Source: Halovivax gelatinilyticus
Lineage (GTDB): Archaea; Halobacteriota; Halobacteria; Halobacteriales; Natrialbaceae
NCBI RefSeq assembly: GCF_024300625.1
Contig: NZ_CP101322.1
Coordinates: forward strand, 1,005,992-1,069,991
Reading direction: 5' to 3'
Length of the DNA: 64,000 bases
Position numbers and translations under genes: made by a program. The notes beneath the pieces were generated by a model. It saw only the letters and a list, made by a program, of their open reading frames with translations, was not told where the DNA came from and did not search any database. This document shows positions 18,177 to 27,402 of this stretch, in pieces. The number at the start of each line of letters is the position of its first letter. Position 1 is the stretch's first letter.

Positions 18177-19225
18177 AGTACCACCAGTTCGGTTTCGATC
18201 TCCTCCTCGGAGAGGCCGACCTCGCGACCGCGGGCGATCGCGCGGATGTTCTCGACCTCCCGTTCTTTCGCGAGAATGTACGAGAGCACCGCCGATACCG
18301 ACACCGGGTAGATGCTCGACAGCCGGTCCGAGTACGCGAGCAACGCCGCGTCGAGGGCGTGCTCGAACTGGATGAGACTGTCCGCCTCTCGGAGCCGGTC
18401 GAGCGCGCTCGAGAGTCGCTTGCCGTAGCGTGCGTCCTCGGTGATGTGCGTCACGAGGGCATCGCGGTCGTTGACCAGCCGGCGAAGCTCGGCTTCGGTG
18501 AACAGTTCGCCACCGCCGATGTAGAACTCGGCCGGTTCGATGTCCGCGCCGCTGCGTGCGAGCCGGAGCGCGTTCCGGGCGTTCCGGAAGTCGATCTCGG
18601 CCTGCAGGAACTCTACGTACATCGCCTCGGGGCCCTCCTGCGGGCGACCCAGGTCGGCGAGCAGCCGCTCGTAGAACGCGCGGTCGAGTGCGTTTTCGAG
18701 CGGGACCAGCGCGCCGGATTCGGCGTACTCCTCGTAGGCGGCCGTCAGCGGCTCGTAGAAGATCGTGCGATTCAACATCTCGATCGCGTCTTCGATCTCG
18801 TCGACCTCGACGAGCCGGTCTAACAGCGCGTCGTCGAGTTCGCCCGCGCGGATGAGGTCCGTCTGGATCTCTTCGGGCGACGTCTCGGTGTAGATGCCGC
18901 GGATGATCGTCTTGATATTCCAGACGTCGAACTTGCGCAGGTAGCGAGCGATCAGGTCGTACAACCTGCCTTCCGACCAGTCGAGTAAGTCGTCGAAGTG
19001 CTTTGCAAGATTTCGATTCAGCGCGTACTCGATCAGGTCGACGCCCGAAAATCGCGTCCCGAGCTCGTTGATCTCGGTCTCGTACTCGCGCTCTTCCATG
19101 AACCGGGCGATGGCGCTCGGGCCCATCCGGACCAGCTTCCGGTAGTCCTCGTCGGCGAGCAGCGACGCTCGGCGGGACCGGACGCGGGCGTTTACGAACT
19201 CCGGATTCTGCGCACTCGTGCTCAT
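18173..19225 (-). CDS. atpC: A-type ATP synthase subunit C
   Basis: A 350-residue, wholly alpha-helical subunit that forms the socket between the central stalk and the membrane rotor ring. Typical features are NARVRSRRASLLADEDYRKLV near the start, YIGGGEL, and a C-terminal FLAKERE-like segment (YILAKEREVENIRAIARGRE). Its ATG overlaps the stop of atpE upstream (ATGA). Confidence 0.95.
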   Translation of the reverse strand: MSTSAQNPEFVNARVRSRRASLLADEDYRKLVRMGPSAIARFMEEREYETEINELGTRFSGVDLIEYALNRNLAKHFDDLLDWSEGRLYDLIARYLRKFDVWNIKTIIRGIYTETSPEEIQTDLIRAGELDDALLDRLVEVDEIEDAIEMLNRTIFYEPLTAAYEEYAESGALVPLENALDRAFYERLLADLGRPQEGPEAMYVEFLQAEIDFRNARNALRLARSGADIEPAEFYIGGGELFTEAELRRLVNDRDALVTHITEDARYGKRLSSALDRLREADSLIQFEHALDAALLAYSDRLSSIYPVSVSAVLSYILAKEREVENIRAIARGREVGLSEEEIETELVVL

Positions 19226-19803
19226 TGCTCGAACAGTCTCTCGCTTATCTCGCGGAGGTTGTCCTCCCAGACGTCCTCGAGGATCGAGTCGAACGTGTTG
19301 TTGACTCGAACGCGCGATCCCTCGCTCTCGACGACCACGCCGCCGAGACAGTCGTACTCGCCGGCGAACTCGTAGCCGTCGTACTCGTCGATAATCGACG
19401 CGATGAGGTCTCGGTCCTCGGCGCGTCCGTAGACGGAGACGGCGTCGTCCGACTCGTACTCCTCGCTTGCAGCCGAAAGCAGCGACCGGGTCAGCGATTC
19501 GCGCGTCTCGCCGTCGAGCTCTGCGAGTTCGGTCTCGACCGACTCGCGTACGTCACCCAGCACGTCGCGTCGCGCTTCGAGGCGCTCTTGCTTGGCCTCG
19601 AGTTGTGCGCTGGAGAGTCGCTGCTCGCGCAGCTGTTCGACCTCGCGTTCGGCCTCTTGCTCGGCCGTCTCGCGGATCTGGGCGGCGTCTTCCTCGGCGT
19701 CGGCTACGATCTCGTCGGCGCGGCGCTCGCCCTCCTCGCGGATCTCCTCCGCACGCGCGTGGGCTTCCTCTCGAATGTCCTCTACGACAGTATCCAAACT
19801 CAT
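19222..19803 (-). CDS. atpE: A-type ATP synthase subunit E
   Basis: A 193-residue peripheral-stalk subunit. The first 110 residues are an uninterrupted, highly charged helix (EEAHARAEEIREEGERRADEIVADAEEDAAQIRE) that pairs with subunit H as a coiled coil. The C-terminal domain (about 115-193, GGVVVESEGSRVRVNNTFDSILED) binds the A1 head. It starts 13 bases after atpK. Confidence 0.95.
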   Translation of the reverse strand: MSLDTVVEDIREEAHARAEEIREEGERRADEIVADAEEDAAQIRETAEQEAEREVEQLREQRLSSAQLEAKQERLEARRDVLGDVRESVETELAELDGETRESLTRSLLSAASEEYESDDAVSVYGRAEDRDLIASIIDEYDGYEFAGEYDCLGGVVVESEGSRVRVNNTFDSILEDVWEDNLREISERLFEQ

Positions 19804-19816
19804 TGTAAACGGTCGC

Positions 19817-20092
19817 TCAGACCAGGAAGATGACGACGATGGCGAAGATGACGAGCGTCTCCGGCAGCACCGTCATAACGATACCCGGAACGAACATGTC
19901 GCGGTCCTCGGCGATGGCGCCGACGGACGCGGCACCGATACCGCGCTCCGCGTAGCCCGAACCGAGGGCGGCGAGGCCGACCGCGATCGCGGCGGCCGCC
20001 GCGGCCATGTTCTCGGAGACTTCGACGTCAAATTCGTTCGCCTCAGCAGCTTCCAGTGCGATACTCGCCATCTCGGGTAGGTTTTCGATCAT
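19817..20092 (-). CDS. atpK: A-type ATP synthase proteolipid subunit K (rotor ring)
   Basis: A 91-residue ring subunit with two membrane helices (about 29-49 and 68-91). The ion-binding carboxylate is Glu78 in TVLPETLVIFAIV. The rest of the site does not show an obvious sodium-type pattern, so protons are likely. The N-terminal 28 residues (IENLPEMASIALEAAEANEFD) could be a signal-like extension before the first helix. A 194-base gap lies between it and atpI upstream. Confidence 0.95.
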   Translation of the reverse strand: MIENLPEMASIALEAAEANEFDVEVSENMAAAAAAIAVGLAALGSGYAERGIGAASVGAIAEDRDMFVPGIVMTVLPETLVIFAIVVIFLV

Positions 20093-20286
20093 GGTTGAAT
20101 GAACTCCGTAGGTTCAACTGGCTGTGAACAGTCGTATCTGACGCTGGACCCCCCATAAATCCCTCGAAAGAATTCGACATAGCTAAGCTGGTGTGCCAGA
20201 TTTCGGCCGATTCTGGCGTCAGCTAGCGAACGGTTTCGTGCAGAACGCGACCGGATCGAATCGACCGCCCGCTCGGTTCGGCCGGA

Positions 20287-22632
20287 CTAGTCGGCCGCCT
20301 GCGGCGCGCCGTCGCCGCCGAACGGCTCGTACTCCTCGCCGCTGCCGTCGTAGAACTTCTGGAAGAACTCGACGTACTCCAGACGGAGCATCTGAATGCC
20401 CGCGGCGGTGATCCCCAGCAGCAAGACCAGGATGTGGCCAAGCACGAAGACGACGATCGCCCCGACGATCGCGATCGCCGAGAGCAGCAGCCCGTCACCT
20501 GCGTGGATCAACCCGACGAACTCCGGCGAGAGTTCGGCGTACTCGTAGCCCGAGATATCCTCGATGTGGAGTCCGGGGTAGTTGAAGTACGTGTAGCCGG
20601 CCTCGGTCTCGTAGGCTCCGAAAACGAGGAGGTTGACGGCGAACGCCATCCCACCCTTCGCGAGCAAGACCGCGACCATTCGCAGGTACGAGAGGACGTG
20701 TCCGAACGCGTTGGCCGGAATCTCGAAGATTCCCGCGATTCCCTCGCCGATGCCGACCATCACGCTCCCGACCAGCAACATCGCGATTCCGACGATGCCG
20801 ACGATCTCGGGGAGACCGGCGAAGCCGAGCGCGAAGTTCTGCGTCTCGTAGAGCACCGCACCCTCCTGCGTACCGGTGAGGAAGTCGGGCTTCACTCCAG
20901 ACGCCGCCAGGTCGTCGGGCAGGAAGCCGATGCCGTGGTCGAAGCTCCCGGCGTCTTCGTGAGCGAAGATCCAGATGAACAGGCCGTTCATCGCGAGGAT
21001 CCACGAGAGCTTCTCGTAGACGGCCGCCTTCAGGCCGTGGTTGAGTTCGTTGACGAAGCCCATGACGAGCCCGATGTTGAGGTGGACGATCCCGAACAGG
21101 ATGCTCAGGACGATCCACAACAGCGCCCAGTCGCCGAGCTGGAGTCCCTTCGAGAGGACGCCCGCGCCCGGCAAGAACCCGAGTCCGACGTCGGACATGT
21201 GTATGCCGAAGACGTCGTCGTACAGGTAGCCGAAGATGACCGTGAAGACGCCGGCCCAGATCCCGATGGTACCGAGCGCCCGCCCGGCATCGGAATCGAA
21301 GCCGCGGTACATCGCGTACCCCATGGCCATGTAGAGTAGTCCGTACCCGATATCACCGATCATGAATCCGAAGGCGAACGGGTAGGTGAGGAAGATGAGG
21401 AGGGTGGGATCGAGCTCGTTGTAGCTCGGCTGGTTCACCATCCGAACCATCATCTCGAACGGCTTGGCCGGTTTGAGGTTGTCGAGGACGACCGGTGGCT
21501 CGTCGTCCATCGTGACGGCCCCGCCAGCCCCGGCCGCGGCGGCCGAGTTGGTTCCGCCGTCGGTCGCTTTGGGCGGTTCGGCCTCGTCGTCTTCGACCTG
21601 ACGCTTCGAGACGGCCGTCGCGCCGTGTTTGTCGTCTTCGTACCGGTCGCCCTCGTCGGCGTGGCCGTCGTGGCCGTGCTCGCGGTATTCGGCGATCTCG
21701 ATCTCTTCGATCTCGACGCGCTGGCCGACGGCGTCGCGAAGTCGCGTCTCGAGTTCGTCGAACGTGGCTGCCGGGATCCAGCCCTCGGCGACGAACGCCC
21801 GCTCGGTCGTCGCGAAGCGAAGCGGCGCCTCCGCACGTTCGACGTCGATCGAGAGTTCGATTTCGATCGCACGCAAGAACGGCCCGGTTTCGGTCGCGAT
21901 CTCGTCTACGTCCATCTCGATGTCGTCGAGCGCGGTCGTGAGTTCACCCCGGCGCGACTCGAGTTCCTCGAGGTAGGCGCCCGGCGTCTCGTCGACGTCG
22001 GGGACGTTGTAGTTCGTAAATTCGACGCTGACCAGCGCGTCGGCGATCAGGCCGTCGGTGTCGGCCGCCCGCGGTCGTCCGTCGGAACTGGGAGCGGCGG
22101 CAATCGCGACGACGTCGCCGCCGACGAACGTTTCGTAGGCTTCGACGGCGTCGGCCGCTTCCAGTGCGGCCTCGATCGCCGCTGGGTCACCCTCGCCCAC
22201 GACGAGGTCGATGCTCTCGTAGCCCGAGAGGAGCTCGAGGTCGATACCGAGCTCGGCGAACGGCGCTAGCCGGTCGATTCGCTCTTCGACCCGACGGAGC
22301 TCCTCGCGCGTCTCGCTTCGCTCGTCGTCGAGGTCGTTGACGCGGACGCGTAATTGCTCGAGGCGCTCCTCCCAGTCGTCGGCGAGCGTCTCCTGCGGAT
22401 CGACCTCGTCGGGGTCGACGCCCAGGGTACTTTCTAACGCACGGACGGTGACGAGTTTCTCCGAGGCGGCGTCGGCCCCCTCGATCGGATTTCCGTTGTC
22501 GAAGCCGTCCCAGGAGCCGTCGTAATCGGAGAGGTGGACGAGTCCGAGTTCGTGAAGTGTCTCGATGACGTCGGGCATGACGGCCCGCGAGCCCGTCACC
22601 GAGACCTTCGCCATCTGCTCAGGTCTGAGCAT
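20287..22632 (-). CDS. atpI: A-type ATP synthase subunit I (membrane stator)
   Basis: A 781-residue stator subunit (a-subunit homologue). The N-terminal half is cytoplasmic with coiled-coil segments (DDERSETREELRRVEERID). The C-terminal half from about residue 410 has seven or eight membrane spans, including AFGHVLSYLRMVAVLLAKGGMAFAV with the essential arginine. A histidine/aspartate-rich insert near 318-340 (HGHDGHADEGDRYEDD) is a haloarchaeal feature. Its ATG lies inside the end of atpH (14-base overlap). Confidence 0.96.
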   Translation of the reverse strand: MLRPEQMAKVSVTGSRAVMPDVIETLHELGLVHLSDYDGSWDGFDNGNPIEGADAASEKLVTVRALESTLGVDPDEVDPQETLADDWEERLEQLRVRVNDLDDERSETREELRRVEERIDRLAPFAELGIDLELLSGYESIDLVVGEGDPAAIEAALEAADAVEAYETFVGGDVVAIAAAPSSDGRPRAADTDGLIADALVSVEFTNYNVPDVDETPGAYLEELESRRGELTTALDDIEMDVDEIATETGPFLRAIEIELSIDVERAEAPLRFATTERAFVAEGWIPAATFDELETRLRDAVGQRVEIEEIEIAEYREHGHDGHADEGDRYEDDKHGATAVSKRQVEDDEAEPPKATDGGTNSAAAAGAGGAVTMDDEPPVVLDNLKPAKPFEMMVRMVNQPSYNELDPTLLIFLTYPFAFGFMIGDIGYGLLYMAMGYAMYRGFDSDAGRALGTIGIWAGVFTVIFGYLYDDVFGIHMSDVGLGFLPGAGVLSKGLQLGDWALLWIVLSILFGIVHLNIGLVMGFVNELNHGLKAAVYEKLSWILAMNGLFIWIFAHEDAGSFDHGIGFLPDDLAASGVKPDFLTGTQEGAVLYETQNFALGFAGLPEIVGIVGIAMLLVGSVMVGIGEGIAGIFEIPANAFGHVLSYLRMVAVLLAKGGMAFAVNLLVFGAYETEAGYTYFNYPGLHIEDISGYEYAELSPEFVGLIHAGDGLLLSAIAIVGAIVVFVLGHILVLLLGITAAGIQMLRLEYVEFFQKFYDGSGEEYEPFGGDGAPQAAD

Positions 22633-22951
22633 CGACGTCCTCCTGGAACAGGGTTACGACGTGTTCTGTCACCTCGTCGACCTGCTCTCGCGCGCGGTCG
22701 GCGAGGGCCTCCCGCTCGGCCTCGCCCTCGCGGAGGATGCGCTCACACTCGGCGTCGATTTCGTCCCGGGCGTCTTCGAGGCGCGCTTGCCTGTGTTCGC
22801 GCGCGTCCTCCTCTGCCTCGGAGCGGATCTCCTCGGCACGCACCCGGGCCTCGGCGATGCGGTCGTCACGATCTGTCTCCGCCTGGGAGACGATCTCGTC
22901 GGCCTCAACTTCCGCCGACTGTATCCGGTCGAGAACCTCTGGCCTCGGCAT
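22619..22951 (-). CDS. atpH: A-type ATP synthase subunit H (peripheral stalk)
   Basis: A 110-residue all-helical, highly charged subunit (IVSQAETDRDDRIAEARVRAEEI, heptad-like) that pairs with subunit E as the right-handed coiled-coil peripheral stalk. I take the ATG at 22951 (MPRPEVLDRIQ). An upstream TTG at 22966 would add five residues. It is the first gene of the ATP synthase unit. Confidence 0.88.
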   Translation of the reverse strand: MPRPEVLDRIQSAEVEADEIVSQAETDRDDRIAEARVRAEEIRSEAEEDAREHRQARLEDARDEIDAECERILREGEAEREALADRAREQVDEVTEHVVTLFQEDVDAQT

Positions 22952-22981
22952 AGTCGAATCGTCCAAAAGTTGGCGAGGCGC

Positions 22982-22990
22982 CGTATAAGG
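22982..22990 (-). promoter_or_regulatory. TATA-like promoter of the ATP synthase operon
   Basis: On the minus strand CCTTATACG lies about 35 bases before the atpH ATG at 22951, giving a predicted leader of about 10 bases. The methyltransferase gene diverges from the other side of this gap. Confidence 0.45.
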
Positions 22991-23113
22991 TAGTTGCGAA
23001 AGCCGCTCGCTCGATATGACGAAAAAATTTCACCACGCGCGGCGTGGTTCGGGGCCGTCTCCAATCGCCATCGATCAGCAGACATATTGCCCAGGCGAAT
23101 ACACTCTCGGTCA

Positions 23114-23734
23114 ATGGGACTCCTGGAGAACAAGGCGCGAGCCCGCCTCTTCTATAAGTATCTCTCGAGGGTGTACGATCGGGTCAACCCGTTCATCTGG
23201 AACGAAGAGATGCGCGCGGAGGCGCTCTCGTTGCTCTCGTTTCCCGAGGACGCGACGGTCCTGGACGTCGGCTGTGGTACCGGATTCGGGACGGCCGGGT
23301 TGCTCGAACACGTCGATCACGTCTACGCGCTCGATCAAAGCCCACACCAGCTGGAGAAAGCCTACGCGAAGTTCGGTAAACAGGGACCGGTTTCGTTCCA
23401 CCTGGGCGACGCCGAACGGCTCCCGTTCGCCTCGAACACGTTCGACGTCGTCTGGTCGTCCGGATCGATCGAGTACTGGCCCCGGCCGGTCCGCACGCTC
23501 CGTGAGTTCCGTCGCGTACTCGTTCCCGGTGGGCAAGTGCTCGTCGTCGGCCCGAACAACCCGAACAACACCGTCGTGCGGAAACTCGCGAACGCGATCA
23601 TGCTCTTTTACGATGCCGAGGAAGCCGACCGCATGTTCGACGCCGCCGGCTTCGAGGACGTCGATCACACCCTCATGGGACCGTCCTACGATCCCGACAT
23701 CGCGATCACCACGGTCGGGCGCGCACCCGAGTAG
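23114..23734 (+). CDS. Class I SAM-dependent methyltransferase (UbiE/MenG-like)
   Basis: A 206-residue enzyme with the SAM motif I VLDVGCGTGFGTAGLL near residue 50, motif II LGDAERLPFASNTFDVVWS near 100 and a motif III-like EFRRVLVPGGQVLVVGPNN. The opening LFYKYLSRVYDRVNPFIWNEEMR resembles quinone methyltransferases (MPBQ/demethylmenaquinone type), so menaquinone methylation is a reasonable guess, not proven. The frame extends upstream to 22994, but MGLLENKARARLFY at 23114 is the better start. It diverges from the ATP synthase operon. Confidence 0.85.
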   Translation: MGLLENKARARLFYKYLSRVYDRVNPFIWNEEMRAEALSLLSFPEDATVLDVGCGTGFGTAGLLEHVDHVYALDQSPHQLEKAYAKFGKQGPVSFHLGDAERLPFASNTFDVVWSSGSIEYWPRPVRTLREFRRVLVPGGQVLVVGPNNPNNTVVRKLANAIMLFYDAEEADRMFDAAGFEDVDHTLMGPSYDPDIAITTVGRAPE

Positions 23735-23779
23735 GACCCGTCGCCGTCGGTTTGCAGTCACATCGCAGTTGGTTCGACC

Positions 23780-24253
23780 TTACGCCGCGGTCGTTTCGAG
23801 TCTGGCGATCACCGCGCCGTTAGTCGTCATCGTCACGACGACGCGATCACCGGCCTCGATCGACGGCGCGTTCGTCGACGCGACGCGAACCCCCGCCGTT
23901 TGGCCCGCTCGCCAGCGAGGGTCGGCCTCCGCGTTGAACGGCCCCGTCGGACCGCCACGGAAGCCGTCCGCGGCGAAGAACGGAACCGGCGGCTGATACG
24001 TCAGCGACTCCCCCTCGACGGCGACGTGAACGTCGAGATCACGAACGTCGAGTGAGTCTCCATGCCGGTGCTCGAGTTCGATCACACCGGAATCGCTCTC
24101 AACCGTCAGTTCGATGGCGGCCCGGGGCGGCGGCTCGCCCGGGTCGATCGAGGTGACGGCGATGGCGACGACGCCGCCGAGACAGACGGTGAGCGCGAGC
24201 AGGAGTACGACGCCGACGACCGGCGCGATCGAGCGAGTGTCGTCGAGGGGCAC
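23780..24253 (-). CDS. Type IV pilin-like protein
   Basis: A 157-residue protein with the archaeal class III signal: RSIAPVVGVVLLLALTVCLGGVVAIAV (residues 7-33), which PibD would process before the hydrophobic helix that packs into a pilus. The rest is a beta-rich, acidic head (about 40-157). No pilus assembly genes are nearby, so it would rely on components coded elsewhere, or it may be a minor or adhesive pilin. Confidence 0.82.
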   Translation of the reverse strand: MPLDDTRSIAPVVGVVLLLALTVCLGGVVAIAVTSIDPGEPPPRAAIELTVESDSGVIELEHRHGDSLDVRDLDVHVAVEGESLTYQPPVPFFAADGFRGGPTGPFNAEADPRWRAGQTAGVRVASTNAPSIEAGDRVVVTMTTNGAVIARLETTAA

Positions 24254-24359
24254 GGTCCGTCTGGCTGCGCCCTCCTATTTCAACTCGCGGGTCGAATCGC
24301 TCGTTGCGCACCGACGAGACGGCCCGAACTGCCGAAAAACGTGGTCGTCGTTCGCGATG

Positions 24360-25562
24360 TCAACCGATGTCGTCGATCGTCATCGTCCCGGCGTCCGTCT
24401 CGATCACCAGTTCGTACGCGGCGGGCGGTTCGACGATCCACGCCTCGCCAGCATCTAGTTCGGCCACCGGCTGTTCGTCGATCAGAACCGTTCCGTCGAG
24501 CGGATCACCGGTCGCGCCGTCACGAACGGTTAGTTTGAGGAGTTCATCGCCCGGCGTTCCGTTTACCGAGACGTTCAGGTCGCCCTCCTCCCACGTTCCG
24601 CGGTCGATCTGTGGGAGGTCGTTCAGGTTCAACTGTTGGTTCTCCCTGAAGATCTCACCGGTACCGCCGTCGAGGTACGAGAGAAGGGTACCCTGTGCGT
24701 GTACCCGTTCGAGCCGATAGAGCTGTATCGAGGGGTGACCGTTGATGGTGTAGGTCCCTTCCTCGGTCGCCCAAGGATACGCCTCTTCGAACTGGTCGAT
24801 CTCGGAGACGTCGTCGCCATCGAACTGGTTGGGTAACGAGAGATCTCGATTGTCAAAGCGCACAGCCTCGCGAATGTAGGTGCTCCGATCGATCGACCCG
24901 AGTACGGCGCCGGATTCGGTGACCTGTATCACCGTGGTATCCATCTGGTCGACGCCGGAGATCGTGTCGTAGACGTTCGATCGAACCGGACCCTGATAGA
25001 CGCCGAGGTGATTGTCCGGCGTCCGGGGAATAATCGACGTTCCGTCGACGTCGCCGGAGAGATCGGAGAGGTGGAAGAAGTGAGAGACCAGCGCCGCAGC
25101 CTCTCGATCGTGCCTTGCTACCGTCCGGAGCAGTTGATCCGCCGACTCGTCTCCGGTCGCGACGGATTCGACCGCCCTCGCTTCGCGGGCTTCGAGTTCG
25201 TCGATCCGTTCGTATAACCGATCTTCGAGATCCTCGAGCAAGTGTGCGCGCCGAGTCTCGGAGAGGTCGTCCCAGTGGTAGTCGGCTTCGTGGATGGTCC
25301 ACTCGTTTCGCATGGTATCGTCGTGGGACGCGAGCGTGGTTCCGAGATCCGGACCGGGCGTCGTGTACGTCGTTTCAGCCGGATCGTCGAGCCCGAGACG
25401 GGCCGCCGTTCCGTCGTCTTCGGGCTGGATCGCCGGCTGAACGGTCGGCGAAATGTCGTCGACCGCCGGCGTGTCAGCGGTCGGATCGGCTGTCGCGATC
25501 GCCATCGTCAGGAGGGAGGTGACGAGGAGGGCGGCGATCGCGACGGAGAGCGCGGACCTCAT
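24360..25562 (-). CDS. Secreted protein, DUF7096-like
   Basis: A 400-residue protein with a Sec signal (RSALSVAIAALLVTSLLTMAIATA, residues 2-25) and no later membrane span. The mature part has a helical region rich in Arg/Glu (about 90-165, ETRRAHLLEDLEDRLYERIDELEAREARAVE), then beta-rich modules (VIQVTESGAVLGSIDRSTYIREAVRF; DLNVSVNGTPGDELLKLTVRDGATGDPL). It faces the membrane-anchored HTH gene at 25821 across a 258-base divergent gap and follows the same pattern I associate with haloarchaeal DUF7096/HTH pairs. Role unknown, perhaps an envelope protein. Confidence 0.75.
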   Translation of the reverse strand: MRSALSVAIAALLVTSLLTMAIATADPTADTPAVDDISPTVQPAIQPEDDGTAARLGLDDPAETTYTTPGPDLGTTLASHDDTMRNEWTIHEADYHWDDLSETRRAHLLEDLEDRLYERIDELEAREARAVESVATGDESADQLLRTVARHDREAAALVSHFFHLSDLSGDVDGTSIIPRTPDNHLGVYQGPVRSNVYDTISGVDQMDTTVIQVTESGAVLGSIDRSTYIREAVRFDNRDLSLPNQFDGDDVSEIDQFEEAYPWATEEGTYTINGHPSIQLYRLERVHAQGTLLSYLDGGTGEIFRENQQLNLNDLPQIDRGTWEEGDLNVSVNGTPGDELLKLTVRDGATGDPLDGTVLIDEQPVAELDAGEAWIVEPPAAYELVIETDAGTMTIDDIG

Positions 25563-25820
25563 CGATCACTGGATTTCGACCCCAGGTACAAAAACCAGTC
25601 GCCATCACATCCAGCCGACATTCGACCCGGTCAGTCACCCATTACCGAGTCACGTACGCCGGACCTGTCAGCGATGGTGCGTCGATCCGAGCGGTGCAAT
25701 CTGAGAAACAGACTCACACAGACCCACGAGGACTGACAACGAGCGGCGTCTGTCGGCCGTTCGTGTAAAATCCTCGTATGGAAAGGGTTTTTTGACCCCG
25801 GCACGCACCGAAACACAGTA

Positions 25821-26951
25821 ATGCGGGTCCAATCGGCCCTCCTGATCGCGCTCACCGCCTCCCTCCTGTGTCTCGGGGCCCACGGCGCCGTCACCGCGAC
25901 GGCAGACGCCCCCGGTGAGTCCGGTCCCCAGGATATCAGAATCGAGCTGTCTGCCAACGGTGATACGACGTGGTCGGTAGAACACCATTACGTCCTCGAA
26001 GAGGACGAGATCGACCGGTTCGAAGCCTTCGCCGACGAGGTGCGAACCGGTCAACGAGAGGTAGCGAACTACCACGCCACCTTCGAGAACTTCCACGCAC
26101 ACGCCGAATCCGGAACGGATCGAGAGATGAGCGTCGATGACGCCGGCTGGGACGATCCAGCAATCCGGACGATCGACGAAGTCGACGCCTTCGACGCCAC
26201 GGAGGAGTACCCGGAGAACGCGACGGTCGGCACCCTCACGTTCAGCGTCACCATCACCAACTTCGCGGATACCGACGACGGCTACCTATCGGTCCAAGAC
26301 GCTTTGCTCACCGCCGACGGAGAGCCGTGGATCGGCCATCTGGACTCGAACCAGCGACTTCACCTACACGCACCGCCGGACCACGACTTCGTGACGGCCC
26401 CGCACGGAATCGACAACGCCACGCTCACCTGGGATGGCGGCCAGGAATTAAACGCCGACGAGTTCGACGTCGTCCTCGTCGACCGCTCCGGCGTGAACGA
26501 CCTCTCCTGGCTGCTCGTCCTCGGTGGCGGCGTCCTCGTGCTCGCGATCGCCGGCGCGCTGTGGTACGGCCGAACCTATCGGACCGACTGGAACGAACCG
26601 CTTCCATCCTGGTTCAGCGCGGACGAATCGACGACCGAACCGACCGACAACCGAGACGGGAGCGACCGGCCCGACCGGGCCCCTCCCGCCGTCGTCGCGA
26701 GCGACTCCGGATCGACGCCCGAAGACGTCGAACCCGAACTCCTGAGCGACGAAGAGCGCGTCACCCACATGCTGGAAGAACACGGCGGTCGCATGAAGCA
26801 GGCCGCGATCGTCAAAGAGACCGGCTGGTCGAACGCCAAGGTCTCGCAACTGTTAAGCAAGATGGACGACGACGACGATATCGATAAACTCCGTATCGGA
26901 CGCGAGAACCTCATCACCCTCCCCGACGTCGATCCGACGGACGGAGAGTGA
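25821..26951 (+). CDS. Membrane-anchored HTH protein with extracellular domain
   Basis: A 376-residue protein with a signal peptide (about 1-27), an extracellular beta-rich domain (about 33-225, ELSANGDTTWSVEHHYVLEEDE), one membrane span near 235-255 (LSWLLVLGGGVLVLAIAGALWY), a disordered acidic linker, and a C-terminal winged helix (about 312-370: EERVTHMLEEHGGRMKQAAIVKETGWSNAKVSQLLSKM). This topology fits a one-component surface sensor that signals directly to DNA. Targets could include its divergent neighbour at 24360-25562 and the pilin. An ATGC start with a TATA-like signal is in the gap. Confidence 0.82.
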   Translation: MRVQSALLIALTASLLCLGAHGAVTATADAPGESGPQDIRIELSANGDTTWSVEHHYVLEEDEIDRFEAFADEVRTGQREVANYHATFENFHAHAESGTDREMSVDDAGWDDPAIRTIDEVDAFDATEEYPENATVGTLTFSVTITNFADTDDGYLSVQDALLTADGEPWIGHLDSNQRLHLHAPPDHDFVTAPHGIDNATLTWDGGQELNADEFDVVLVDRSGVNDLSWLLVLGGGVLVLAIAGALWYGRTYRTDWNEPLPSWFSADESTTEPTDNRDGSDRPDRAPPAVVASDSGSTPEDVEPELLSDEERVTHMLEEHGGRMKQAAIVKETGWSNAKVSQLLSKMDDDDDIDKLRIGRENLITLPDVDPTDGE

Positions 26952-27030
26952 GTCTTCAGGTTCACCGAGATTCCGCGGGACCCGATTTCTTCAGGTGCCT
27001 CCCGACGGCACAACCGCTCGCCCAACAGTC

Positions 27031-27402
27031 TCGACCAATAAAGCCGCTCACTCGCCCGCTCGTTCGCGCCGGACTACGCCAGCGGCGTCCGTTCGACTAC
27101 CTGCCACGTGCACCTTTTTCGCGTCCGGTTCGCTCCGCTCACCCTCCGCCAAAAATCTGCACCAAAAAAGCCGCTCACTCGCCCCGCTCGTTCGCGGTAT
27201 TACGCGAGCGGCGTCCGTTCGACTACTTGTCCGTCGTACGTCGGGTACTACTCGCACGCGACCTTTTTCCGCTCGGGTCGCACCTGCGGCGCCGACCACT
27301 CGCGCAAAAATCTCGACCAAAAAACCGCTCACTCGCGTCCTCGTTCGCGGTATTACGCGAGCGGCGTCCGTTCGACTACTTGTCCGTCGTACGTCGGGTA
27401 CT
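27031..27402. repeat. Degenerate triple repeat copying the 3' end of the radical SAM gene
   Basis: Three direct copies begin about 27031, 27151 and 27305, each holding an A-rich patch, GCCGCTCACTCGC, CTCGTTCGCG and AGCGGCGTCCGTTCGACTAC (at 27081, 27207 and 27360). Copies two and three are identical over 63 bases (27187-27249 and 27340-27402). On the minus strand the third copy encodes the last residues of the radical SAM protein (YPTYDGQVVERTPLA, stop), and the second and first repeat the same coding tail without a gene in front. It fills the gap 26952-27352 and may serve as a transcription-end or mRNA-stability region. Confidence 0.8.

Noticed and set aside
12841-23000. Second rotor or sodium-specific ATP synthase
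   Set aside because: One normal A-type set is present; nothing suggests duplicates.
27031-27402. CRISPR array
   Set aside because: Only three degenerate units of unequal spacing (126 and 153 bases) related to a gene end; no spacer pattern and no cas genes.
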